From NCBI GenBank assembly GCA_946626595.1, contig CAMOUQ010000005.1, forward strand, positions 1 to 64,000: 64,000 nt of DNA, in the 5' to 3' direction. Positions 37,376-45,738 of this stretch are shown here, in pieces. The notes below the pieces were generated by a model. The model was given only the letters and a program-made list of their open reading frames with translations, searched no databases and was not told where the DNA came from. This DNA is from an uncultured Prevotellaceae bacterium. Lineage in GTDB: Bacteria; Bacteroidota; Bacteroidia; Bacteroidales; Bacteroidaceae. The position numbers were made by a program, and so were the translations under genes. The stretch's first letter is position 1; each line of letters begins with the position of its first letter.

Positions 37376-37540
37376 TTATTTAACATTTAATTCGCACTTT
37401 TCGCACCCGTTTCCCCCATTGCAGCCACAGTTGCAACTGCCGCAACCGGGGTTTCTTCTTTGCCTGCGCACGTAGCGGTAACCGACCAGGAGGAAGGCGG
37501 CCAGGACCAGGGCGAGCAGTATGATGCTTTGTATGTTCAT
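37376..37540 (-). CDS. FeoB-associated Cys-rich membrane protein, 54 aa (absent from the ORF track)
   Basis: Reverse complement MNIQSIILLALVLAAFLLVGYRYVRRQRRNPGCGSCNCGCNGGNGCEKCELNVK; directly downstream of feoB. Confidence 0.9.
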   Translation of the reverse strand: MNIQSIILLALVLAAFLLVGYRYVRRQRRNPGCGSCNCGCNGGNGCEKCELNVK

Positions 37541-37545
37541 GGCAC

Positions 37546-39903
37546 TCAGAAGATGATATTAACAAGCCAGGCACAAAGCCAGGCCACTACGCACTGCAAG
37601 ACGACGACGAACATGGCCCAACGGCCGCCCAGCTCGCGACGGATGGTGGCTATGGCTGCCACGCAGGGCGTGTAGAGCAGACAGAAGACCAGCAGGCCGA
37701 AGATGACCACAGGCGAGAACAGGTCCGTCAGCACGGCATCGCCGAACAGGGCTCCCAGGGTGCTGACGACGGTCTCCTTGGCCATGAATCCGCTGACCAG
37801 TGCCGTCACGATGCGCCAGTCGCCCAAGCCCAGGGGCTGGAACAGGGGAGCCACCAGACCGGCCAACTGGGCCAACATGCTGTCGTGGGCATCCTGCACC
37901 ATCTGCAGGCGGAAGTCGAAGGTCTGGAGGAACCACACCACGATGCTGGCCAGGAAGATGACCGTGAAGGCACGCTCCAGGAAGTCACGCGCCTTGTCCC
38001 AAAGCAGTCGCAGGACATTCTTGGCCAGGGGCAGGCGATAGTTGGGCAGTTCCATGACGAAGGGCACGGGTTCGCCGCGGAAGAGGGTGCGCTTCAGCAC
38101 CAGTGCCACCACGATGCCCACCACTATACCTATTATATATAGCGAAGCCATGACCCATCCGGCCCGCCCCGGGAAGAAGGCGGCAGCAAAGAAGGCATAG
38201 ATGGGTATCTTGGCCGTGCAGGACATGAAGGGCGTGAGCAGTATGGTCATGCGGCGGTCGCGCTCGCTGGGCAGTGTGCGCGAGGCCATGACGCTGGGCA
38301 CCGAGCAGCCGAAGCCGATGAGCAGGGGCACGATGCTGCGGCCCGAGAGTCCCAGTCGCCTGAGCAGTTTGTCCATGACGAAGGCTATGCGGGCCATGTA
38401 GCCCGTATCCTCCAACATGCTCAGGCACAGGAACAGCAGGCAGATGAGGGGCAGGAACACCAGTACGGTGCCCACGCCGTTGTAGATGCCGTCGATGATG
38501 AGGGAGTGGACGGCGGGGGCTATGTCCCAGCGCGTCAGGGCCTGGTCGCTGACCTCCGTGAACCAGTCGATGCCGGCCTGGAAGGCGTCCTGCAGCCACG
38601 GGCCCACACTGGAGAAGGTGAGGTAGAAGACCAACCCCATGATGAGGACGAACGAGGGCAGGGCCGTCCAGCGTCCCGTCAGTATGCGGTCGATGCGGCG
38701 GCTGCGGCGGTGTTCGCGGCTCTCTTGGGGCTTCAGCACGGTCTGGCGTATCACGCTCTCGATGAACGAGAAGCGCATGTCGGCAATGGCCGCCTGGCGG
38801 TCGAGTCCGCGCTCCTCCTCCATCTGGCGGATGATGTGCTCCAGGGTCTCACGTTCGTTCTGGTCCAGTCCCAGGCGGTCCAGCACCGTCTGGTCGCCCT
38901 CCACCAGTTTGCAGGCAGCAAATCGGGCAGGCATGCCAGCCCGCTGGCAGTGGTCCTCGATGAGGTGCATGATGGCATGCAGACAGCGATGCACGGCCCC
39001 ACCGTGGTCGTCGGGGTGGCAGAAGTCCTGCCGCTGGGGCCGTTCCTGATAGCGGGCAATGTGGAGGGCATGTTCCACCAGTTCGTCCACGCCCTCGTTC
39101 TTCATGGCCGAGATGGGCACGACGGGTATGCCCAGCATCTGCTCCATCTCGTTGATGCGTATGTTGCCGCCGTTGCCCACCAGTTCGTCCATCATGTTCA
39201 GGGCCAAGACCATGGGCACGCCCAGTTCCATCAGTTGCAGGGTCAGGTAGAGGTTGCGCTCGATGTTCGTGGCATCGGCAATGTTGATGATGGCCGTCGG
39301 ATGCTCGTCCAGGATGTAGCGGCGGCTGACCACCTCCTCGCTGGTATAGGGCGACAGGCTGTAGATGCCGGGCAGGTCGATGAGCTGTGCCTCGGGGTGT
39401 CCCTTGATGGTGCCGTATTTGTGCTCCACGGTCACGCCGGGGAAGTTGCCCACATGCTGGTTGGCGCCGGTCAGTTGGTTGAAGAGGGTCGTCTTGCCAC
39501 AGTTCTGGTTGCCGGCCAGGGCAAAGGTGAGGGGCTGTCCCTGCGGCAGGGGCTTGGCGTGTGCCTCGGGCGATTCGTCGTGGTATCGGCCGCCCTCGCC
39601 CAGGCCGGGATGCTCCATCGTCTTGCGCAAAGCCTCATCCAGGGAGGTTACTGCGTCCGTGCCCCCATCCTGTGCGGGAGCCATGAGAGATATCTCTATG
39701 TCCCTGGCATCGGCGATGCGGAGGGTCAGTTCGTAACCATGTATGCGGAGTTCCATGGGGTCGCCCATGGGTGCAAATTTCGTCAGTGTCAGTTGGGCTC
39801 CGGGTATGATGCCCATGTCCAGGAAGTGCTGTCGCAGTGCGCCCTCGCCTCCCACCTTCAGGACGCGAGCCGACTGTCCTATCTGCAGTTCATTCAGTGT
39901 CAT
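37546..39903 (-). CDS. feoB: Ferrous iron transporter, FeoA-FeoB fusion
   Basis: N-terminal FeoA SH3-like QIGQSARVLKVGGEGALRQHFLDMGIIPGAQLTL; G domain GNQNCGKTTLFNQLTGANQHVGNFPGVTVE; FeoB TM core. Confidence 0.96.
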   Translation of the reverse strand: MTLNELQIGQSARVLKVGGEGALRQHFLDMGIIPGAQLTLTKFAPMGDPMELRIHGYELTLRIADARDIEISLMAPAQDGGTDAVTSLDEALRKTMEHPGLGEGGRYHDESPEAHAKPLPQGQPLTFALAGNQNCGKTTLFNQLTGANQHVGNFPGVTVEHKYGTIKGHPEAQLIDLPGIYSLSPYTSEEVVSRRYILDEHPTAIINIADATNIERNLYLTLQLMELGVPMVLALNMMDELVGNGGNIRINEMEQMLGIPVVPISAMKNEGVDELVEHALHIARYQERPQRQDFCHPDDHGGAVHRCLHAIMHLIEDHCQRAGMPARFAACKLVEGDQTVLDRLGLDQNERETLEHIIRQMEEERGLDRQAAIADMRFSFIESVIRQTVLKPQESREHRRSRRIDRILTGRWTALPSFVLIMGLVFYLTFSSVGPWLQDAFQAGIDWFTEVSDQALTRWDIAPAVHSLIIDGIYNGVGTVLVFLPLICLLFLCLSMLEDTGYMARIAFVMDKLLRRLGLSGRSIVPLLIGFGCSVPSVMASRTLPSERDRRMTILLTPFMSCTAKIPIYAFFAAAFFPGRAGWVMASLYIIGIVVGIVVALVLKRTLFRGEPVPFVMELPNYRLPLAKNVLRLLWDKARDFLERAFTVIFLASIVVWFLQTFDFRLQMVQDAHDSMLAQLAGLVAPLFQPLGLGDWRIVTALVSGFMAKETVVSTLGALFGDAVLTDLFSPVVIFGLLVFCLLYTPCVAAIATIRRELGGRWAMFVVVLQCVVAWLCAWLVNIIF

Positions 39904-39996
39904 TTCATCATGTTTTTGTACTTCGTTGCAAAGTTAGTCCTTTTTGGCGAGGCCCACAATACACAAAAGTAGGTATTTTACATTCTCCATTGTGCA

Positions 39997-40932
39997 TTAT
40001 GACTTCCTCTTGATGTTTCTCGGGTGGCACGTCAGGATTTCCTCCTTCAGGTGCTGGCGGTCGAGGTGAAGGTAGATCTCGGTGGTCGAAATGCTCTCGT
40101 GCCCCAGCATGGCCTGCACACCGCGCAGGTTGGCGCCGCGCTCCAGCAGATGCGTGGCAAAGGAGTGGCGGAAGGTGTGGGGCGATATTTCCTTGCCGAT
40201 GCCTGCTGCCTGGGCATACTGCTTGATGTTGTGGAACACGGTGATGCGGCTCAGGTGGCGTCCACGCAGGATGGAGACAAAGACGTAGTCCTCCTCGCCC
40301 GGCTTGATGTTCACCCGCTGGCGCACCACAAACCACCGGCGCAGTTCGTCGATGGCCGATTCGGATATGGGGATGAGACGGTCCTTCTGGCCCTTGCCCT
40401 TGACGTGGATGTAGCCTTCCTCGAGGAAGAGGTCGGAGAAGCGGAGATTGCAGAGTTCCGACACGCGCAGTCCGCAACTGTAGAGCGTCTCTATGATGGC
40501 GTGGTCGCGTATGCCTTCGTCCTTCGATTGGTCGATGGATTGTTCAATTTGGTCGATTTCATCGAGACTTAGCACCTGCGGCAGGTACAGTCCGCGACTG
40601 GGCGAAGCCAGCAGTTCGGTGGGGTCTTGCCCGATTTCCTTCTCCAGGAACAGGAAGTGGTAGAACGAGCGCACCCCGGCCAGCACGCGGGCGATGGTCT
40701 TGTGCGAGATGCTGCGGTCGAGCAGGGTGGCCGCAAATTGGTCGAGCTGCTCCAGCGTCACCTCGCGGAAGTCTATCCCCTCCCGTTCGTAGTAGTCCAC
40801 CAGCTTCTGCAGGTCGCGCAAGTAGGCATCCAGTGTGTTGGCCGAAAAAGCCTTCTCCAGCCGCAGATATTGCCCGTAGCGCCGCAGTATGCTGGCCGGA
40901 ATCACGTTGTTATTATCCAGTTTCGTCTTCAT
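39997..40932 (-). CDS. xerD: Site-specific tyrosine recombinase XerD
   Basis: YLRLEKAFSANTLDAYLRDLQKL; HTFRHSFATHLLERGANLRGVQAMLGHESISTTEIYLHLD. Confidence 0.93.
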   Translation of the reverse strand: MKTKLDNNNVIPASILRRYGQYLRLEKAFSANTLDAYLRDLQKLVDYYEREGIDFREVTLEQLDQFAATLLDRSISHKTIARVLAGVRSFYHFLFLEKEIGQDPTELLASPSRGLYLPQVLSLDEIDQIEQSIDQSKDEGIRDHAIIETLYSCGLRVSELCNLRFSDLFLEEGYIHVKGKGQKDRLIPISESAIDELRRWFVVRQRVNIKPGEEDYVFVSILRGRHLSRITVFHNIKQYAQAAGIGKEISPHTFRHSFATHLLERGANLRGVQAMLGHESISTTEIYLHLDRQHLKEEILTCHPRNIKRKS

Positions 40933-41047
40933 TGCACTGCAAAGATAGGGATAATTTCACAATTAGGAACCACCGGGGACAGAGAAATTTCTATTTTTCC
41001 TATGTCGGCACAGAACTACCTGGTGCAACATAATTCGTGTATATAAA

Positions 41048-41077
41048 AAACCCCCTCAGGCTAACGCCCTTGGGGGA
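41048..41077. terminator. Hairpin CCCCCTcaggctaacgccctTGGGGG downstream of the 41099 gene
   Basis: On the minus strand followed by GGTTTTTTATAT. Confidence 0.65.
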
Positions 41078-41098
41078 TATCATATAGGAATTGAATAG

Positions 41099-42127
41099 TT
41101 ACAAGTTAAAGCTCATTCTCCAAATGTTATATGCCTTGTCCTTGTTGGCACGCGAGGAGATAAAGTAGATGTACTTACCATCTTTTGACCATGCCGGGCA
41201 CATGTCCGTCATGGGATGATAGGTAAGCTGAGTAAGTTGCGAGCCATTAGTGCGAACTACGAAGATGTCCGTATTTTGCTCTTTGGAGATGGAAGATACA
41301 GAGTTGCCTACAACCAGTAGCCATTTTCCGTCCGGAGAAATGGTAGGACTCGTAAAGCTACGCTTAACATCAGAAAGTACGATACTCTCCTGACCTTTGA
41401 CGTAGTTCACGTACCAAATTTCGCTCTTGCCGGCAGTGGAGTTTCGTACACAATAGAACGACTCATTATCTCCGGGGACGGGGCATGCTGCAAAACCACG
41501 TGCACAAGACGAGAGTGTGCCGTCCTCCTTGTTCAAAGACCAAATAGAGGGCCCGTAGGCGGATGTCCAACGGGTGAAATACAATATTTTTCCATCTGAT
41601 GTCAGACTTGGATAGGAGTCGTCGACATTTCCGTTGGTATGTTGAGACATGACGGTGCCTTGTTCGGCATCAATGGAACAGATGTAGTAGTTGGGACGAT
41701 TGGCATCTGCAAAATATAAACGATTGTCACTGCCCCAGCAAAAACCGCCTACGACATTACGGAATGTGCGCTGTGTGGTAACACCTTGTGAACTGGTATT
41801 GCGTACAACTATATTGTTTTGATCATTAGCGTAAGTCACATAGGCCAATTTTGTCCCATCAGGAGAAACGGAAAGGTTTGCAGGAGCGTACCAGCGGAAG
41901 TTTGATTCCGTGTTGAAACCAGCCAGTTGTGTGGCATAGTTTACCGTAGAAACAAGTTTTCCGGTAGAACCCGCTATCACGCTGCCTGCAGCTTCGTCAG
42001 TGATTTTCACCAGATTCAAACCACTTTCTTCTGGGCTGAAGAGGTCAAGGAAAATTTTTTCTGTACCACATGAGAACATCGTGAGGGTGACAGCCATACA
42101 CGAGATGATGTAAAGTGTTTTTTTCAT
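41099..42127 (-). CDS. TolB/PD40-like beta-propeller lipoprotein
   Basis: AVTLTMFSCGTEKI lipobox; repeated NLSVSPDGTKLAYVTY / TISPDGKWLLVVG / CPAWSKDGKYIYFIS. Confidence 0.87.
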   Translation of the reverse strand: MKKTLYIISCMAVTLTMFSCGTEKIFLDLFSPEESGLNLVKITDEAAGSVIAGSTGKLVSTVNYATQLAGFNTESNFRWYAPANLSVSPDGTKLAYVTYANDQNNIVVRNTSSQGVTTQRTFRNVVGGFCWGSDNRLYFADANRPNYYICSIDAEQGTVMSQHTNGNVDDSYPSLTSDGKILYFTRWTSAYGPSIWSLNKEDGTLSSCARGFAACPVPGDNESFYCVRNSTAGKSEIWYVNYVKGQESIVLSDVKRSFTSPTISPDGKWLLVVGNSVSSISKEQNTDIFVVRTNGSQLTQLTYHPMTDMCPAWSKDGKYIYFISSRANKDKAYNIWRMSFNL

Positions 42128-42166
42128 AAGTAGATAATTTTGTTATTAATTACTGGTTGATATTCT

Positions 42167-42334
42167 CTATTCTTTTCCAGAAGCACTGTCGTAGATACTG
42201 TGATTCCCGGCTGTAATGGTTGCTCCCTTTCTTCCTCCATCATAGGCATTCTTACTAGAACCTGAGCTGGCAGCAGCCACGCAGAACAATGCCAGAACAA
42301 CAATGGAGGCAATAATCTTAATTTGTTTTTTCAT
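42167..42334 (-). CDS. Small secreted peptide, 55 aa (absent from the ORF track)
   Basis: Reverse complement MKKQIKIIASIVVLALFCVAAASSGSSKNAYDGGRKGATITAGNHSIYDSASGKE-stop; Lys-rich n-region, hydrophobic core, AAASS cleavage-like site. Confidence 0.65.
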   Translation of the reverse strand: MKKQIKIIASIVVLALFCVAAASSGSSKNAYDGGRKGATITAGNHSIYDSASGKE

Positions 42335-42756
42335 AATTGTAAGTTTTTATAGATTAGAAATGTTAGGATTCCCATTACGTAGAAAATGACGTCTATCCAG
42401 TCTCCGGTACCTGGGATAAGAAGTTCCATTTGCAGAAACTCTGTTAGAATGGCCGAGATAGGTAATATCCAGAGAAAAAGCTCGTGCAGCCATGTTGTTT
42501 CCTCGTTCCAAATAGAATCGATGATGAGCATGTAAGAAAGCAACCAAAGCCCATCAGGCAGGCAATAACGTATCCATTCGGGCACATGAAGCGATGATAA
42601 TTGATTGCGTATTGCAATGATCCAAGACGGTAAATCTCCATTCGGGAATATTCGGAACATATATAGTTCGCTGGTGCGGAAAGCGAAGTAAATCATGCTC
42701 CCCATTAGGAACACAATTATTCCCATTCCCATAGACTGTACCCTGCTCTTTGACAT
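42331..42756 (-). CDS. VanZ-like small membrane protein
   Basis: 141 aa, four hydrophobic segments, ...LLIPGTGDWIDVIFYVMGILTFLIYK is VanZ-like. Confidence 0.65.
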   Translation of the reverse strand: MSKSRVQSMGMGIIVFLMGSMIYFAFRTSELYMFRIFPNGDLPSWIIAIRNQLSSLHVPEWIRYCLPDGLWLLSYMLIIDSIWNEETTWLHELFLWILPISAILTEFLQMELLIPGTGDWIDVIFYVMGILTFLIYKNLQL

Positions 42757-42816
42757 AAAACATTATACAAATTGTGACAAATTTAAATATTAATTATGTA
42801 TTATTGATGATCTGTA

Positions 42817-42854
42817 TGTATCCAATCGGTTGACATGTCAACCGATTGGATACA
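42817..42854. repeat. Perfect 38-bp palindrome
   Basis: TGTATCCAATCGGTTGACATGTCAACCGATTGGATACA. Confidence 0.97.
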
Positions 42855-42859
42855 CATTA

Positions 42860-43066
42860 TCAAAGTATGTGAGAGTAATGCTGAAAGAAATCATAATGGA
42901 GCAGACTGGAAATACGAAGCAGCATTGCTGTATCAATGCTTGCATGGTCGAATATTTTGTATATGTTAGCCCTACTACATCCCATCATACGGGCGAAGCC
43001 TACGACAGAGAGACCTTGCCGTTCCACTTCCTTACGAATTAAATTCCCTATGTGTAATCGCTCCAT
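42860..43066 (-). CDS. Small XRE-like HTH regulator
   Basis: MERLHIGNLIRKEVERQGLSVVGFARMMGCSRANIYKIFDHASIDTAMLLRISSLLHYDFFQHYSHIL. Confidence 0.75.
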   Translation of the reverse strand: MERLHIGNLIRKEVERQGLSVVGFARMMGCSRANIYKIFDHASIDTAMLLRISSLLHYDFFQHYSHIL

Positions 43067-43176
43067 GACCGACATCAGATGTTAGACATACACGAAGAGC
43101 GTAGGGCCTTTCTTTAACCCATCTTACATCAGGTATCGCCAAACACCTTCCCAGAAATGAATTAGAAAGATATACC

Positions 43177-43783
43177 CCACGCCGTATATGCAGTCGCACA
43201 ACGGCGTGGAGCCGTATGTGTATGTACTACATACCACGGGCGGTAATCTTCTGCTTCATCCTTCTGGTTGAAATTGGCGATTTCGATGTAAAGGATAGAG
43301 CTCAATTACGCCTTCTTATGTTTGCAAAGATAATCCAATTTGTTGTAAGAACAAAATAAATGAGCTGAAAATTCAATCTTTCCAACTCGATGTAATACGA
43401 ATGCGGACGGATTTTGCTAAATTTTGTTTCTTTGTCCCTATTCGCCGGTTAAACTCAATTACCAGCTCATTACCCAGCCTGGTAATTCGTTTACCTAAGG
43501 AGAAAATCCGTTTACCTGGCGAGGTAAACCACTTGGTAATATTAGGTAAAACGCGAGACTATACGCAGGCTCGAACCAAGCCCCAATGGGATATTGGTCT
43601 GAGGCATGACTCTCGCAGCTGGTCTGCCAGCCTCAAAAGTAGATTGAGACGCAATTTCAGACCCGAAAATTTCGTCTCAATCCCCCGTTTTGTCCCTTTT
43701 ACCCTCACGCCCTCACTTTACCCTCACGCCGCCGATACCCGATGAACAGGGGCATCGTGAGGGCGTGAGGGTAGTGAGGGTAA
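43177..43783. repeat. Palindrome-dense non-coding region (at least six inverted repeats)
   Basis: 43177..43209 CCACGCCGT/ACGGCGTGG; 43220..43234 GTATGTA/TACATAC; 43469..43486 ATTACC/GGTAAT; 43510..43529 GTTTACCT-GGCG-AGGTAAAC; 43642..43682 GATTGAGACG/CGTCTCAATC; 43701..43772 ACCCTCACGCCCTCAC/GTGAGGGCGTGAGGGT. Confidence 0.85.
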
Positions 43784-43848
43784 GTTTTATGCGCTAGATG
43801 CGGCGCAAAAAAAATCATCATTCGCTTGACTTCACCCCGAAAATGTCG

Positions 43849-43856
43849 TATCTTTG
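43849..43856 (+). promoter_or_regulatory. Promoter -7 box upstream of the inositol monophosphatase gene
   Basis: TATCTTTG within cgtatctttgcac. Confidence 0.55.
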
Positions 43857-43914
43857 CACAGGTTTTAGCATGGGGGAGGCCATGCTTTGCCAGCATAAAG
43901 ACATAAGGATAAAC

Positions 43915-44754
43915 ATGGATTTAGAAAGACTGACCCGGGAGGTGTGCCGCGTGGCCCGCGAGGCTGGGGCATACCTGAGAGAGGAACAAGGCCGGCTGCA
44001 TGCCGACCAGGTGGAACGCAAGCACGCGCACGACTACGTCTCGTATGTCGACAAAACATGCGAACGGCAGGTGGTGGAGCAGTTGCGGAGCCTCTTGCCC
44101 CAGGCCCAGTTCCTGACCGAAGAGGGCACTACGGAACAGGTGTCCGACTGCTCTGCACCTCAAGGCACGGCAGCTCCCCAGTCGGAGGAGGACGGAAGGG
44201 GACTCACCTGGGTGGTCGACCCGCTGGACGGCACCACCAACTACATCCACGGCTTCAACCCCTTTGCCGTCAGCATAGCCCTGCGCACGGAGGGGGAGGT
44301 CTTGCTGGGCGTCATCTACGAGGTCAGTCTCGACGAATGCTTCTATGCCTGGCAGGGGGGCGGCGCATGGCTCAACGGACGACCCATCCACGTCAGCTCG
44401 AAACCCATCGGCGAGGCCATGCTGGGGCTGGAACTGCCCTACGACGCCGACCGCTACCGCACGCTGGGCACCGGCCTCATCAGCCACTTCTATGGCCTGT
44501 GCGGCGGCATCCGCATGAACGGCTCGGCTGCCGTGGCCCTCTGCAACGTGGCCTGCGGACGTTGGGACGGATGGGTGGAACGCTACATCAAGCCCTGGGA
44601 CTACATGGCCGGCGTCATCATCATACGCGAGGCCGGCGGACAGGTCACCAACTTCCAGGGCTCGGAAGCCTGCCTCTGGGGCGACGACATCGTGGCCTCC
44701 AACGGGCACTTCCAGCACGACCTGCTCCAGGCCATCGCTGCAAAAAAATCATGA
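43915..44754 (+). CDS. Inositol monophosphatase family protein
   Basis: MDLERLTREVCRVAREAGAYLREEQ; VDPLDGTTNYIHGFNPFAVSIAL; KPWDYMAGVIIIREAGGQVTNF. Confidence 0.92.
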   Translation: MDLERLTREVCRVAREAGAYLREEQGRLHADQVERKHAHDYVSYVDKTCERQVVEQLRSLLPQAQFLTEEGTTEQVSDCSAPQGTAAPQSEEDGRGLTWVVDPLDGTTNYIHGFNPFAVSIALRTEGEVLLGVIYEVSLDECFYAWQGGGAWLNGRPIHVSSKPIGEAMLGLELPYDADRYRTLGTGLISHFYGLCGGIRMNGSAAVALCNVACGRWDGWVERYIKPWDYMAGVIIIREAGGQVTNFQGSEACLWGDDIVASNGHFQHDLLQAIAAKKS

Positions 44755-44759
44755 GACAG

Positions 44760-44790
44760 GTGTAATAATCCATCACCTCGTGGGTCTATA
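44760..44790 (+). promoter_or_regulatory. Putative ECF sigma promoter motif, copy 1
   Basis: gtgtaataatccatcacctcgtgggtctata, matches copy at 45650 without gaps (GTGTAATAATCCnnnACCnnGnGGGTC). Confidence 0.6.
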
Positions 44791-44796
44791 GAGTGT

Positions 44797-45318
44797 ATGG
44801 ATGACAGAAAACTCATAGAGGACATACTACACAACGGACAGACCCAAAGGTTTGCCAACATTGTCCAGCGCTACTCGGGCATGGTATACTCCAAGGCGCT
44901 GGGCATCGTGCATCGCGAGGAAGAGGCGGCCGAGGTCACACAGCAGACCTTCGTCAAGGCCTACGAGCAGTTGGCCTTCTGGCGCGGACAGGAGTTGGGG
45001 CCCTGGCTTGCCACCATAGCCATTCACACGGCACTGCACATCCTGGACAAGGAGCGGCGCCGGCGCGGACGCCCGGCAGAGGACATGGCCGAGACGCTGC
45101 CCGACGACTACGACGAGGGGCGCGAGGAGATGATCCAGCGCATGGAACGGGCCATCGGCGAACTGCCGGAGGACGACCGCGAAATCATCACACTGCACTA
45201 CTACGAGCAACGGCGGACGGCAGACATTGCCCGGCAGACGGGGCTCTCGCAACCGAACGTACTGGTGCGGCTGCACCGCATACGCGAGAAACTGAGAAAA
45301 ATGCTGAACCATGATTGA
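44797..45318 (+). CDS. RNA polymerase sigma factor, ECF/sigma-70 family
   Basis: HREEEAAEVTQQTFVKAYEQLAFWRG; ELPEDDREIITLHYYEQRRTADIARQTGLSQPNVLVRLHRIREKLRKML. Confidence 0.92.
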   Translation: MDDRKLIEDILHNGQTQRFANIVQRYSGMVYSKALGIVHREEEAAEVTQQTFVKAYEQLAFWRGQELGPWLATIAIHTALHILDKERRRRGRPAEDMAETLPDDYDEGREEMIQRMERAIGELPEDDREIITLHYYEQRRTADIARQTGLSQPNVLVRLHRIREKLRKMLNHD

Positions 45319-45655
45319 CACGAATCTCACGAACCGAACTGATATGGACGACAAGGAACTTGACAAACTGATTATGGCAACGATGGAACGTCGGCAGACG
45401 CTGGAGACGCTGAACCATACGATAGTAAAGGACATACGCCGCCGCGCACGTCGGCAATGGATGCGCCGCTGGGCACGCCTCGTGGCCTTCTCCTTCGGTC
45501 TGCCCCTGATGGGGCTGGTCTTCGGTTGGGGCATCTATGTGGCCGCCACCAACTCCGCACTCGGCCCCCTGCGCCTGCTCCTGCTCATCCCCCTGACCGG
45601 GATGTTCCGTCTGGCCTGGCGCGAGATGAAGAATTTTTCCATCGCCGAAGTGTAA
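45311..45655 (+). CDS. Small membrane protein, possible anti-sigma partner (start probably 45344)
   Basis: MDDKELDKLIMATMERRQTLETLNHTIVKDIRRRARRQWMRRW followed by two TM helices; overlaps sigma gene stop. Confidence 0.65.
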   Translation: MIDTNLTNRTDMDDKELDKLIMATMERRQTLETLNHTIVKDIRRRARRQWMRRWARLVAFSFGLPLMGLVFGWGIYVAATNSALGPLRLLLLIPLTGMFRLAWREMKNFSIAEV

Positions 45656-45680
45656 TAATCCGCAACCGTGCGGGTCATAA
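45650..45680 (+). promoter_or_regulatory. Putative ECF sigma promoter motif, copy 2
   Basis: gtgtaataatccgcaaccgtgcgggtcataa; upstream of the 45739 gene. Confidence 0.6.
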
Positions 45681-45738
45681 AGATGAACGACGTTCAGAAG
45701 TAATAAAACAGTATTAACATCTAAAAAACAGTAAGAAT

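Noticed and set aside
39997-40932. XerD as evidence of an integrated mobile element or local invertase
   Set aside because: Sequence and length fit housekeeping XerD; no att-like repeats or cargo next to it. It is also far from the candidate inverted cassette at 31.1-31.5 kb.
42124-42312. Track ORF of 62 aa (MPPLLFWHCSAWLLPAQ...)
   Set aside because: Wrong frame; a different minus-strand frame (42167..42334) gives a proper signal-peptide protein.
43401-43745. 114-aa plus-strand ORF in the palindrome island
   Set aside because: Runs through several inverted repeats, no signal, domain or convincing start context; judged non-coding.
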